Shown here: in pieces, positions 1 through 9,651 of the stretch
Layout of the letters: each line of letters opens with the position of its first letter
How positions within the stretch are numbered: the first letter of the stretch is position 1
Assembly: GCA_050696075.1 (NCBI GenBank)
Contig: JBOGUF010000145.1
Location: 1 to 26,736, forward strand
Direction of reading: 5' to 3'
Source of the DNA: JBOGUF01 sp050696075
GTDB lineage: Bacteria > Chloroflexota > Chloroflexia > Thermomicrobiales > UBA6265
DNA: 26,736 nt
Program-made: the position numbers and the translations under genes
Notes under the pieces: generated by a model
What the model was told of the DNA's origin: nothing
Database searches by the model: none
Seen by the model: the letters and a program-made list of their open reading frames with translations, nothing else

Positions 1-127
<127 letters not shown>

Positions 128-348
128 AATGGCCCCACCTTACCGGCGGAACCATGGAGTTCGGAATTGCGGTTTGGTTCGCACGCGTCACGCTTGTTGC
201 TACGCCGCACCATGCACGACCCCAAAGGGCCGCCACCAGCACGATGCGCAACCGCGCTCGCTCCGTCTTCGACCTCCGGCGCATCGACGCCGGATGTCAG
301 CTTGTCAAGGTGCTCCCTCACGCGGCCGTGCGCCGCCGGACAACAGAA

Positions 349-370
349 CCGCCCCAGCGGACTGGGGCGG
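349..370 (-). promoter_or_regulatory. Hairpin in the 16S rRNA leader
   Basis: Perfect 9-bp inverted repeat: CCGCCCCAG (349-357) and CTGGGGCGG (362-370) with a 4-nt loop. In the leftward transcript the loop reads UCCG, a member of the stable UNCG tetraloop class. It lies about 220 nt upstream of the 16S 5' end, inside the presumed pre-rRNA leader. No U-run follows, so it does not look like an intrinsic terminator; a folding or processing role is inference. A weak boxA-like stretch (GCGCTTTGTA on minus) sits near 429-438. Confidence 0.55.
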
Positions 371-513
371 GCAAGGCGCATGCTCGCGGCTGATGTTCAA
401 CCCACGAGCGGGATCGTCGACGACGATCTACAAAGCGCTGCCCTCCGACTCCATGGCCCCGTCTCACCCTTCCGGGCAAGATGACTGCCGGTTCGTCACC
501 GACAGTGCCGCAA

Positions 514-542
514 ATGATACTCCACACCTCTCACACCGTCAA
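514..542 (-). promoter_or_regulatory. Sigma70-type promoter of the rRNA operon
   Basis: On the minus strand TTGACG (537-542) is followed after exactly 17 nt by TATCAT (514-519), 5/6 matches to each consensus hexamer with ideal spacing. Transcription would start near 507 and run through a leader of about 380 nt into the 16S gene. It lies in the otherwise gene-free stretch 128-753, upstream of and divergent from the peptidase gene at 754. No other convincing promoter was seen in this stretch. Confidence 0.65.
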
Positions 543-753
543 GGTCGTTCGCCGTCTTTCGGCGCCTCTCCTGGTGACGCTGAGATTGGCCCAAATCATC
601 TGCGGCGAGGCCAAAGAGTACGACCCACCCAACCCCGTGGCAAGATCACAAATTCGGGCAATCTCGGACAGCCTGGTTGGGCATATACTCCCGCCATCGA
701 AAACGCCGCCGGCAGCCTTGATGCCTGGCGCCGAGCCAAGGAGTGTCTTCCTC

Positions 754-1506
754 ATGAAACCCGTAATCGGGATCACGCCGTCGGTCTCAATCGATCAACT
801 CTCCCACGGCACGTTCGAGCGGCTGAACCTCTCTCGCAATTACGTCGAGGCAGTGGCGGCGGCGGGCGCGATCCCGATGATCCTACCACTTCAAGACGAC
901 CACGCCGCGCCGCTGCTCGATCTGGTCGACGGCGTCATCTTGAGCGGCGGCGCCGACGTCGAACCCGCGCTCTACGGCGACACGGACGTGCATCCGACCA
1001 CCTACGGCGTCAGCCCCCTGCGCGACCGGTTCGAGATCGAGTTGGTCCACGCGGCGATCGAGCGCGACCTGCCGCTGCTTTGCATCTGCCGCGGCATCCA
1101 GGTCCTCAACGTCGCCCTCGGCGGCACCCTTATCCAAGACGTCGCCGACCAATACGGCCGAACGATCACGCACCGGCAGCAAGCGGACGGCATCGACCCG
1201 TCCGAGCCCGGCCACGGCGTACAGACCGAACCCGGTGGGCATCTCGAACGCATTTTCGAGACGGCCGATATCCCAGTGAACTCGCTCCACCATCAGGCAA
1301 TTCGCGATCTGGCGCCCGGCCTACGGATCGAAGGACGCGCCGCGGACGGGTTGATCGAAGCGGTCTCGCTTCCCACTGCTTCCTTTGTCGTCGGCCTGCA
1401 ATGGCATCCAGAAGGAATGTTCCAGCAGCACGAACTCCAGCACCGGCCATTTGTCGCGCTGATCGAAGCGGCGCGTGCCCGCCGCCTGATCGATGCCTCC
1501 GCCTGA
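754..1506 (+). CDS. Gamma-glutamyl-gamma-aminobutyrate hydrolase family protein (peptidase C26)
   Basis: A 250-residue class I glutamine amidotransferase-like hydrolase, usual length for the PuuD/C26 family, which cleaves gamma-glutamyl amide bonds (for example gamma-Glu-GABA in putrescine breakdown). The catalytic triad is visible: Cys112 in the nucleophile motif CRGIQVLNVALGG, and His218 and Glu220 in QWHPEG; the family block SLHHQAIRDLAPG is also present. The start is ATG 754, preceded by AAGGAG at 738-743 (10-nt spacing) and opening the protein with the typical MKPVIGITPS strand. The frame stays open upstream to 481, but that translation has no family similarity and no ribosome site. A TATACT at 684-689 could be a -10 box, without a good -35. 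The gene stands alone, so the substrate cannot be named. Confidence 0.9.
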   Translation: MKPVIGITPSVSIDQLSHGTFERLNLSRNYVEAVAAAGAIPMILPLQDDHAAPLLDLVDGVILSGGADVEPALYGDTDVHPTTYGVSPLRDRFEIELVHAAIERDLPLLCICRGIQVLNVALGGTLIQDVADQYGRTITHRQQADGIDPSEPGHGVQTEPGGHLERIFETADIPVNSLHHQAIRDLAPGLRIEGRAADGLIEAVSLPTASFVVGLQWHPEGMFQQHELQHRPFVALIEAARARRLIDASA

Positions 1507-1580
1507 CCGACATCAAGCACAGCGTGGAAAGGTAGGCGTCCGGTTGGTCGCCTGCCTTCTTTGCGCGCGATGCACGTCGA

Positions 1581-4163
<2,583 letters not shown>

Positions 4164-4183
4164 GAACGATGTGCTCCCTTCCT

Positions 4184-4636
4184 TCACGCGCCCTCGGCAT
4201 CCGGCCGGCGCGGCACAATCGTCCGCGGGATCTGACGCGGCAGGACAATGCGAAGGAATCCGTTGTGATATTCCGCCTCCGTCTGATCCGGATCGACGGG
4301 AAAAGGAATGAAGACGTCCGCTCCGAACGCGCCGTACGGAATCCGCGCTTCGTGGTACGACCGCTTTTCCGCCTGCCGGCGGTCCGGTCGCTCCCCGCGG
4401 ATCACCAGCCGGTCGCCGTCGACGACGACGCCGAGTTGATGCTCATCCATTCCGGCTATCTCGACGTTGATCACCAGCGAGTCCTCGGTCTCATAAACCT
4501 CGATGGGAGGACGCCATAGACCGTTCCCCTGGGCATTGACCTGCGGTCTCGCCGGCATTAGCGACCGGAACATCTGCTCCATCTCCTGCTGCACCCGCTC
4601 CGGGTCGCGGTAGACGTTCCGTCGAACGACGATCAT
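4184..4636 (-). CDS. hsp20: Hsp20/alpha-crystallin family small heat-shock protein
   Basis: A 150-residue small heat-shock protein, an ATP-independent holdase that binds unfolding proteins as an oligomer. The alpha-crystallin domain runs from about residue 42 (WRPPIEVYETEDSLVINVEI) to the conserved end strand NGFLRIVLPR. The short N-terminal arm contains EMEQMFRSL. The C-terminal tail PRTIVPRR lacks a clean I-x-I motif. Two adjacent ATGs (4639, 4636) follow AAGGAG by 2 and 5 nt; the second has the better spacing. The frame is open to 4750, but that extension is not protein-like. lon follows with overlap or a 20-nt gap, so the holdase and the protease are probably co-transcribed. Confidence 0.93.
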   Translation of the reverse strand: MIVVRRNVYRDPERVQQEMEQMFRSLMPARPQVNAQGNGLWRPPIEVYETEDSLVINVEIAGMDEHQLGVVVDGDRLVIRGERPDRRQAEKRSYHEARIPYGAFGADVFIPFPVDPDQTEAEYHNGFLRIVLPRQIPRTIVPRRPDAEGA

Positions 4637-4760
4637 CATGGCTCCTTGCTCTGTCGTGAGGCTGACTGGGAGATATGAACAACCCTGGAACAGCCCCTGG
4701 CCGTTACTGGCCGGCCGGCAAATTTGTCGCCTGGTGCAACTGCCGACCACGCACGAAGGG

Positions 4761-4766
4761 ATTATA
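4761..4766 (-). promoter_or_regulatory. Probable -10 element of the hsp20-lon transcript
   Basis: A perfect TATAAT on minus, about 125 nt upstream of the hsp20 start, in the only AT-rich patch of the 190-nt gap 4637-4826. No good -35 hexamer is seen at 16-18 nt (TAGCAA is nearest). No CIRCE inverted repeat was found. Transcription from here gives a 5' leader of about 115 nt. Confidence 0.5.
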
Positions 4767-4826
4767 CACTGATGGATGGTAAGTTGCTACGAGTCGTGTA
4801 AAGCATTGTGTTGTGGTGCGCGAGCA

Positions 4827-6680
4827 TCAATCCTTTGGCTCGAACGCTCCCTCGCTGTAGGTGTTTCCGGCGTCCCAGATCATCCACCCGGTCGCCTGTG
4901 ATTCCTCGGTCGCCTCGATCTGGGCGCGAACGTCGCCAGCGTCGTATTCAAAGAAGTCTTGCAACCAGGGTCGAAGTTTCCCCTCCATGCCCGGCATCTT
5001 GTCTTCGGCCAACGCCAAACTGAGCTGGATCGTTTCGTACGGCAGGTCGTTCGGCTCCCCACCGACGTCAATCGAGCTAGCGTCGAAGTGCGACGGGTAG
5101 ATCATCGGGCAGACGTAGTCGACGTAGGGCGCAATGTCAGCTAGCCGCTGTCCGATCCCCTGATCGTCCGGGTAGATGGCAATAATGCCAAACACGTCGA
5201 CCGCGAGCGGTACGCCGGTCGGCTTCAACGCCTCGTGACTCTCCTTGAGGAAGTCGACGATCGTCTCGACCCGTGCCTCCTCGGTGTACTCGAAACCGAA
5301 GTTGGCGGTGTTGAGGTCGCCGTCCGACGGGAACCGAATGTAGTCGTACTGAATCTCGTCGAAGCCGAGCTCCGCTGCCTCCAGCGCCAACTCGATGTTC
5401 GCGTCCCACAGCTCCTCGTAGATCGGATTCACCCACGAAATGCCGGCGTAGTCGCGCCACGGCCCACCGGTGACATCGTCCAACACCGCGAGGTCGGGAC
5501 GGCTCTCGGCCACGATCGGGTCCTTGAAGACGACCAGCCGGGCGATAACGTAGATGTCGTGATCGTGCAGTTGCTCCAAGATTGCTTCCACGTCGTACAG
5601 CGGCTCAACCGCATTGGCGTCGCGGAAAAACTGCACCTGGGTGTCGTAGAAGACGTAGCTCTCTTTGATGTCGAGGACGACGGCATTGAGCTCGGTGTCG
5701 TCAATCAATTGGATCAGCCGGTCCATCTCGGCGGGCGTACTGGCCGTTGGCGCCGTGATGTAGATCGCCTTGACTTCCTCCGGCGTCTCGGCGCGCGCCG
5801 CATCGGCTTGGCCCTCCGCTTCCGCCGCCGGATCGACTTCGAGGGTCAGCGCCAACTCGCGCGCGCCGTCGATCGTGAGCTGCTGTTCGAGGTAACCTTC
5901 GGCGGAAACGGTCACGTTCGCCCCGTCGGCAACGCCGGTCAGCTTGAAGATGCCGTCTTCGGCCGTAATGGTCGTCGCCTCACCGCTCGCCACCGTGGCG
6001 CCCGCCACCGGCTCGCCATCCGTCGCCACCACGCGACCGCTGAGGCTGGATTGGCGCATCGCAATCTCGACGTTCGTCGCGCCATCCACGGCCCGTTCGA
6101 TCTGGCCGTAATCACCGGCCGCGATCAGCAACCTGGCTCCCGACGGCACGTTCCGCAGCCTAAAGGAGCCATCCTCCGTGGTCGTTGCGGGCTCGCCGGA
6201 CGGCCCGCCGGCCCCCAATATGGAAACGGTTGCTCCGGCGATCGCCGCGCCGGTCGCTTCATCCTTGACGGCGCCGGTCACGGTGGACGGTCTGAGCGCC
6301 AGCGACTGGCTTCGCCGCACATCCGCGCCAAACTCGCCATGCACCGCCTCGTAGTCCGCGTGCTGGACCACGATCGGCATCGGTTGCGCGGGCAGCCGAA
6401 TGCGCGCCTCACCCTTGTCGTTGGTCATGACGCTCTGATCGCCCGCGCGCACCTCGGCGCCGGCCAGCGCCTCACCAGTCACCAAATCGCTGATCGTAAG
6501 CACCATGGTCGATGGGCCGCCGCCGCCTCTGACCGCGTCAACAAGGACATTGCCAATGATGATGGCGACCGGGATCGCGAACAGGATGCTGAACCACCAA
6601 CTAACCGCATCCCATCGCCGACGCCGGCGTGCCACATAGGGCCGCGTCCGCGTTCGCACCACCGGCCGTTCTCGGTACAT
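4827..6680 (-). CDS. Membrane-anchored DUF4015 glycosidase-like protein with three beta-sandwich repeats
   Basis: A 617-residue predicted surface protein. An Arg-rich cytoplasmic start (RRRRRWDAVSWW) leads into one membrane segment (about residues 27-50), giving N-in topology. Next come three carboxypeptidase regulatory-like beta-sandwich domains (about 57-130, 131-210, 211-285), with recurring patterns such as GAEVRAG, GATVSILG and GATVASG followed by DGxFRL-type strands. From about residue 301 (VKAIYITAPTAS) to the end is a DUF4015-type TIM barrel, a putative glycoside hydrolase domain, with VVLDIKES, DEIQYDYIRFPSDG and YVCPMIYPSHF. The start is ATG 6680, after GAGGAG. The frame is open to 6935, but the upstream part runs through a palindrome. 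Cell-wall or exopolysaccharide hydrolysis is inference; the substrate is unknown. Confidence 0.85.
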   Translation of the reverse strand: MYRERPVVRTRTRPYVARRRRRWDAVSWWFSILFAIPVAIIIGNVLVDAVRGGGGPSTMVLTISDLVTGEALAGAEVRAGDQSVMTNDKGEARIRLPAQPMPIVVQHADYEAVHGEFGADVRRSQSLALRPSTVTGAVKDEATGAAIAGATVSILGAGGPSGEPATTTEDGSFRLRNVPSGARLLIAAGDYGQIERAVDGATNVEIAMRQSSLSGRVVATDGEPVAGATVASGEATTITAEDGIFKLTGVADGANVTVSAEGYLEQQLTIDGARELALTLEVDPAAEAEGQADAARAETPEEVKAIYITAPTASTPAEMDRLIQLIDDTELNAVVLDIKESYVFYDTQVQFFRDANAVEPLYDVEAILEQLHDHDIYVIARLVVFKDPIVAESRPDLAVLDDVTGGPWRDYAGISWVNPIYEELWDANIELALEAAELGFDEIQYDYIRFPSDGDLNTANFGFEYTEEARVETIVDFLKESHEALKPTGVPLAVDVFGIIAIYPDDQGIGQRLADIAPYVDYVCPMIYPSHFDASSIDVGGEPNDLPYETIQLSLALAEDKMPGMEGKLRPWLQDFFEYDAGDVRAQIEATEESQATGWMIWDAGNTYSEGAFEPKD

Positions 6681-6736
6681 TGCGCTCCTCGCCTCCTCGC
6701 CCCTCGCCCCGTGCGCCTGACTACGCGGTGTCAGTA

Positions 6737-6771
6737 CCCCTGTCATTCCTCGTAACCTCGGAATGACGGGG
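6737..6771. repeat. REP-like inverted repeat
   Basis: Arms GTCATTCC (6742-6749) and GGAATGAC (6760-6767) are perfect and are extended by CCCC (6737-6740) and GGGG (6768-6771), with T6741 bulged. It lies in the 299-nt gap between two divergently transcribed genes, about 60 nt upstream of the DUF4015 gene. No other copy was found in this window, so membership of a dispersed family is inference. Confidence 0.6.
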
Positions 6772-6878
6772 ATCCAAGCAGGCCCCAAACATTCGTGTCC
6801 GTTCAGGATAATTGATGTTCGCCCGGCCGTGCATCCGCGAGTCTGTAGCACGGCAATCGGATGGAGGTTGCGGTCAGA

Positions 6879-6908
6879 TTGACACGTATCACGCCCGCCC
6901 GCGATAAT
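6879..6908 (+). promoter_or_regulatory. Sigma70-type promoter of the polyprenyl synthase gene
   Basis: TTGACA (6879-6884, perfect) and GATAAT (6903-6908, 5/6) with an 18-nt spacer. The expected start near 6915 leaves a leader of about 65 nt before the GTG at 6980. This also argues against the upstream GTG at 6920, which would lie almost at the transcription start. Confidence 0.75.
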
Positions 6909-6979
6909 CCATTGGGACTGTGTATTGTTTTTCACAATCGGGCGCGGGCCCGGCGGTGAAGACGGCCAGGAAGCGACGG

Positions 6980-7966
6980 GTGACCCTCCAGCAAACAGAC
7001 GTCTTCGGCATCATGCGATCCGATCTGGAGCGCGTCGATCGCCGGGTGGCGCAAGCGGCCGATCTCGATTACCCCATCGCCTCCACGGTCGTCGCCGATA
7101 TCGTCCGCGCGGGCGGCAAACGGCTGCGCCCATTGGTGCTCCTCCTCTGCGGCCGGTCCTACGACTACGACGTCGATACCCTCGTCACCGCCGCTGCCGG
7201 CGTCGAGCTTCTCCATACCGCGTCCTTGATCCATGACGACACGGTCGACCGCGCCGCGCTCCGACGCGGTAAACCGACGCTGAACTCGATGATGAGCGCG
7301 GGTGCGGTGATCCTCGTTGGCGACTATCTCTTCGCCCAATCCGCCATACTCGCTGCCGCAACGAACAGCACCCGTGTCGTCACGGTCTTCGCTTCCACGC
7401 TCGGCGACCTCTGCAACGGGCAACTGCACGAGATGTTCAACGCTCACCGCCTCGACCAGTCCCGCGAACAATACGAAGAGCGTATCTACGGCAAGAGCGC
7501 CTCCCTCTTCGCCGGCGCGGCCGAGATGGGAGCCATCATCGGCGCCGCCCCCGAGGACCACATCGCGTCGCTGCGCGCCTACGGCTCGAATCTCGGCATG
7601 GCGTTCCAGATCGTCGACGACGTGCTCGACCTCACGGAAAACACACAGGATCTCGGAAAGCCGGCCGGCCACGACCTTCGCCAAGGGACGGTCACCCTGC
7701 CGACAATGTTCTATGCGTCCGAGCTGCCATCAACCAGCGCCGACTTTCAGCGATTGAGCGCGGTGGTCTCCGGCAATGGGGAATCGCACGAACTCGTCGA
7801 AGACCTCGTTATCGCAATTCGCGGCTCCAACGCCATCTCGGCGTCCATCGACGTGGCGCGGGAATACGTCGACCGCGCCAAACGCTGCGCCGACATCGTC
7901 CCCGACCCGGAGACGCGCGGCCTCCTCTACGAAGTCGCCGACTTCGCGCTGCACCGGTTGTCGTAG
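6980..7966 (+). CDS. Long-chain polyprenyl diphosphate synthase
   Basis: A 328-residue trans-isoprenyl diphosphate synthase that condenses isopentenyl diphosphate onto an allylic primer. GGKRLRP (45-51), the first Asp-rich motif DDTVD (86-90) and the second, DDVLD (213-217), are intact. Residue -5 before the first motif is Ala81, with no bulky aromatic floor there, which in this family fits a long product such as a menaquinone side chain (hepta- to nonaprenyl); the length is inferred. GTG 6980 is chosen for AGGAAG at 6968-6973 (6-nt spacing). Two in-frame GTGs at 6920 and 6956 lack ribosome sites. The gene is monocistronic behind its own promoter and converges on the next gene after 40 nt, with no clear terminator. 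Confidence 0.92.
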   Translation: MTLQQTDVFGIMRSDLERVDRRVAQAADLDYPIASTVVADIVRAGGKRLRPLVLLLCGRSYDYDVDTLVTAAAGVELLHTASLIHDDTVDRAALRRGKPTLNSMMSAGAVILVGDYLFAQSAILAAATNSTRVVTVFASTLGDLCNGQLHEMFNAHRLDQSREQYEERIYGKSASLFAGAAEMGAIIGAAPEDHIASLRAYGSNLGMAFQIVDDVLDLTENTQDLGKPAGHDLRQGTVTLPTMFYASELPSTSADFQRLSAVVSGNGESHELVEDLVIAIRGSNAISASIDVAREYVDRAKRCADIVPDPETRGLLYEVADFALHRLS

Positions 7967-8006
7967 AGGAGATGACCGCCCGTACAGGAATGTGGCCGCG
8001 TAATGT

Positions 8007-8603
8007 CTACAGCGCTACCAAACTCGTCTCGTACATCCGCTGGAACAGCCGCTCCCAGTAGGTTCGCGTGGGATCGACCGACTCGAACTCGGCTTCGAGT
8101 TCTTGGGGCATGTCTGGGGTGAGCAGAATCGTCGCCAATCGCTGCCGGTAGCGCTCCTCCAGCGTCTGATCGAGCATGATCGCTTCGTGCCAGTAGGCCG
8201 GCTTGAGGCCGGTCAGGACGAGCAGATCGGTGGAGAGCATCCGCTCGCTGAGGTCGCGCGTGATGCGGCTGGCCAGATCGTACTCGCGCCTGGCGCGTTC
8301 GTCCTTCGTGGCCGCGTCGCGTCGCGGCTGCAACTCCGGCAACCCGACCTCTTTGACGTATGCGCTCAGCGCAAAGTCTCGCCAAGGCAAAAAGCAGGCG
8401 GAGACGGACGGCTCGTACTCCGTGACGCGGCTCTGGATGAACGACGCGATCCGGTGCCCACGGCCGGCGGGGGCATTGAAAATGAACCACCCCTGCCCCT
8501 GCCGGAGGCGCATCTCCAACGCGTCAAAGTAGAGACTCAGGCGTTGCAGCAAGTCCCGATCCTGCAAAGGAGCCTGTTCGAAGATCGTTTCGGCATCGGC
8601 CAT
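8007..8603 (-). CDS. Hypothetical protein resembling a degenerate DnaC/IstB-type ATPase
   Basis: A 198-residue cytosolic protein with no membrane segment. ATG 8603 follows AGAGG with 6-nt spacing. Its order of elements recalls DnaC/IstB-like AAA+ ATPases: a P-loop-like FNAPAGRGHR (42-51) where His replaces the Walker A Lys; a hydrophobic strand DLLVLTGL (126-133) at the Walker B place, without the usual DE; and LDQTLEERYRQRLATILLT (144-162), close in pattern to the family's Q-x-x-x-x-R-Y...TIxTSN sensor region. If related, it should have lost ATP hydrolysis. It could instead be an unrelated lineage-specific protein. Its neighbours give no functional clue. Confidence 0.7.
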   Translation of the reverse strand: MADAETIFEQAPLQDRDLLQRLSLYFDALEMRLRQGQGWFIFNAPAGRGHRIASFIQSRVTEYEPSVSACFLPWRDFALSAYVKEVGLPELQPRRDAATKDERARREYDLASRITRDLSERMLSTDLLVLTGLKPAYWHEAIMLDQTLEERYRQRLATILLTPDMPQELEAEFESVDPTRTYWERLFQRMYETSLVAL

Positions 8604-8654
8604 CGCTGACCTCTCCGTCGGGGCGTCCTCGCGTTGATCCGGTGTGTTCCTACC

Positions 8655-8682
8655 GTCTTAGCACATTCTGCGTCTATTGCAA
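8655..8682 (-). promoter_or_regulatory. Candidate promoter of the degenerate-ATPase gene
   Basis: On minus TTGCAA (8677-8682) and TAAGAC (8655-8660) are separated by 16 nt, and TGC directly precedes the -10, forming an extended -10. It lies 52 nt upstream of ATG 8603 and just past the nucleoside hydrolase stop. Confidence 0.42.
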
Positions 8683-8703
8683 GTCGCCTGCCGTCACACG
8701 TCG

Positions 8704-9651
8704 TCACTCCGACGACCTCGACGGTGCGCGCATCAACTCAGTGGGCAGACCCAACGCCTCCCCGAACGACGCAAGAAATCGCTCCGCGTCGACCTGCTTG
8801 GCTACCCGCGTCGTACCGTCGCCCGCAACGCGAGTCATGCCGCGCGACTCCTCATCAAGGTCTACGTCAATCGAGCCCGTTTCGGTCACAACTAACGTCG
8901 AATCGAGCGCAACCGCGACCGCCAGCGGGTCGTGGAGATAGAAGCCGTCCATCCCGCGTTCCTCGAACGTCCGCCGGCACACCTCGAAGACGAGCCGCGC
9001 CGTCGTGCTCGACCGTTCGCCCGCGGCCTCCCAAGCCACTCGCGGCAACCCGGTCTGGTGCGTCACGTCGAGTCCTACCACCGTCACATCCGGGAGCGCG
9101 GAGCGGAAGACTTTGGACGCGGCTTCCGGATCGCAGTAGACGTTGAACTCGGCGAGTGGGGTCACGTTGCCCGCCACCTCGAACGCGCCGCCCATGATGA
9201 CGATCCGGCGTAGCCGCTCGCCCAGTCCCGGCTCGACGTTGAGCGCGATCGCCAGGTTCGTCAACGGCCCGAGGCAGACAAGCGTCAACTCACCCGGCCG
9301 CTCGTTCGCCAAACGGATGATAGCGGCAGGACCTCGGTCCTTTCCCGTCGCTCGCTGACTGGATGGCAGGTCGGCGTTGCCCAGCCCGTTTTCACCATGC
9401 ACGAATGCCGCGTCCACGTGATCCCGCACTAGCGGCGAGCTGGCGCCGTTGTGGACGGGCACGTCGTTCGCGCCGAGCCAGTCGAGCACCGCCAACGAAT
9501 TCGCGGTCGCGCGGCGCACGTCGACGTTGCCGGCGAGCGTCGTCACCGCCACGATGTCGGCCTCGGGCGAGGCCACGGCCAACGCCAGCGCCAGGGCGTC
9601 GTCGATCCCGGTATCGACGTCGAGGATGAGCGGGATGCGCTGCTCGCTCAC
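8704..9651 (-). CDS. Nucleoside hydrolase (inosine-uridine preferring family)
   Basis: A 315-residue N-ribohydrolase that splits nucleosides, or related N-ribosides, into ribose and base in the cytosol. The calcium-binding signature LDVDTGIDDALAL (10-22) is intact. FNVYCDPEAA and the later FYLHDPLAVAVAL, which supplies the final metal-binding Asp, are also present, as is MGGAF. Length is normal. The start is GTG 9651, overlapping the stop of the upstream ThDP enzyme by 4 nt (GTGA), so translation is probably coupled. Base preference cannot be read from the sequence. The gene is last in its minus-strand cluster; no terminator hairpin was seen in the 100 nt downstream. Confidence 0.92.
   Translation of the reverse strand: MSEQRIPLILDVDTGIDDALALALAVASPEADIVAVTTLAGNVDVRRATANSLAVLDWLGANDVPVHNGASSPLVRDHVDAAFVHGENGLGNADLPSSQRATGKDRGPAAIIRLANERPGELTLVCLGPLTNLAIALNVEPGLGERLRRIVIMGGAFEVAGNVTPLAEFNVYCDPEAASKVFRSALPDVTVVGLDVTHQTGLPRVAWEAAGERSSTTARLVFEVCRRTFEERGMDGFYLHDPLAVAVALDSTLVVTETGSIDVDLDEESRGMTRVAGDGTTRVAKQVDAERFLASFGEALGLPTELMRAPSRSSE

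Noticed and set aside
481..753. N-terminal extension of the PuuD-like protein
   Set aside because: The extension lacks family similarity and overlaps the rRNA promoter; ATG 754 has a ribosome site and the conserved first strand.
4640..4754. RNA thermometer in the hsp20 leader
   Set aside because: No U-run or clear stem covering the AAGGAG site was found by eye; only short, weak pairings exist.
5235..6755. 506-codon open frame on plus
   Set aside because: Antisense to the DUF4015 gene; Arg/Val/Asp-rich text typical of a reversed coding strand.
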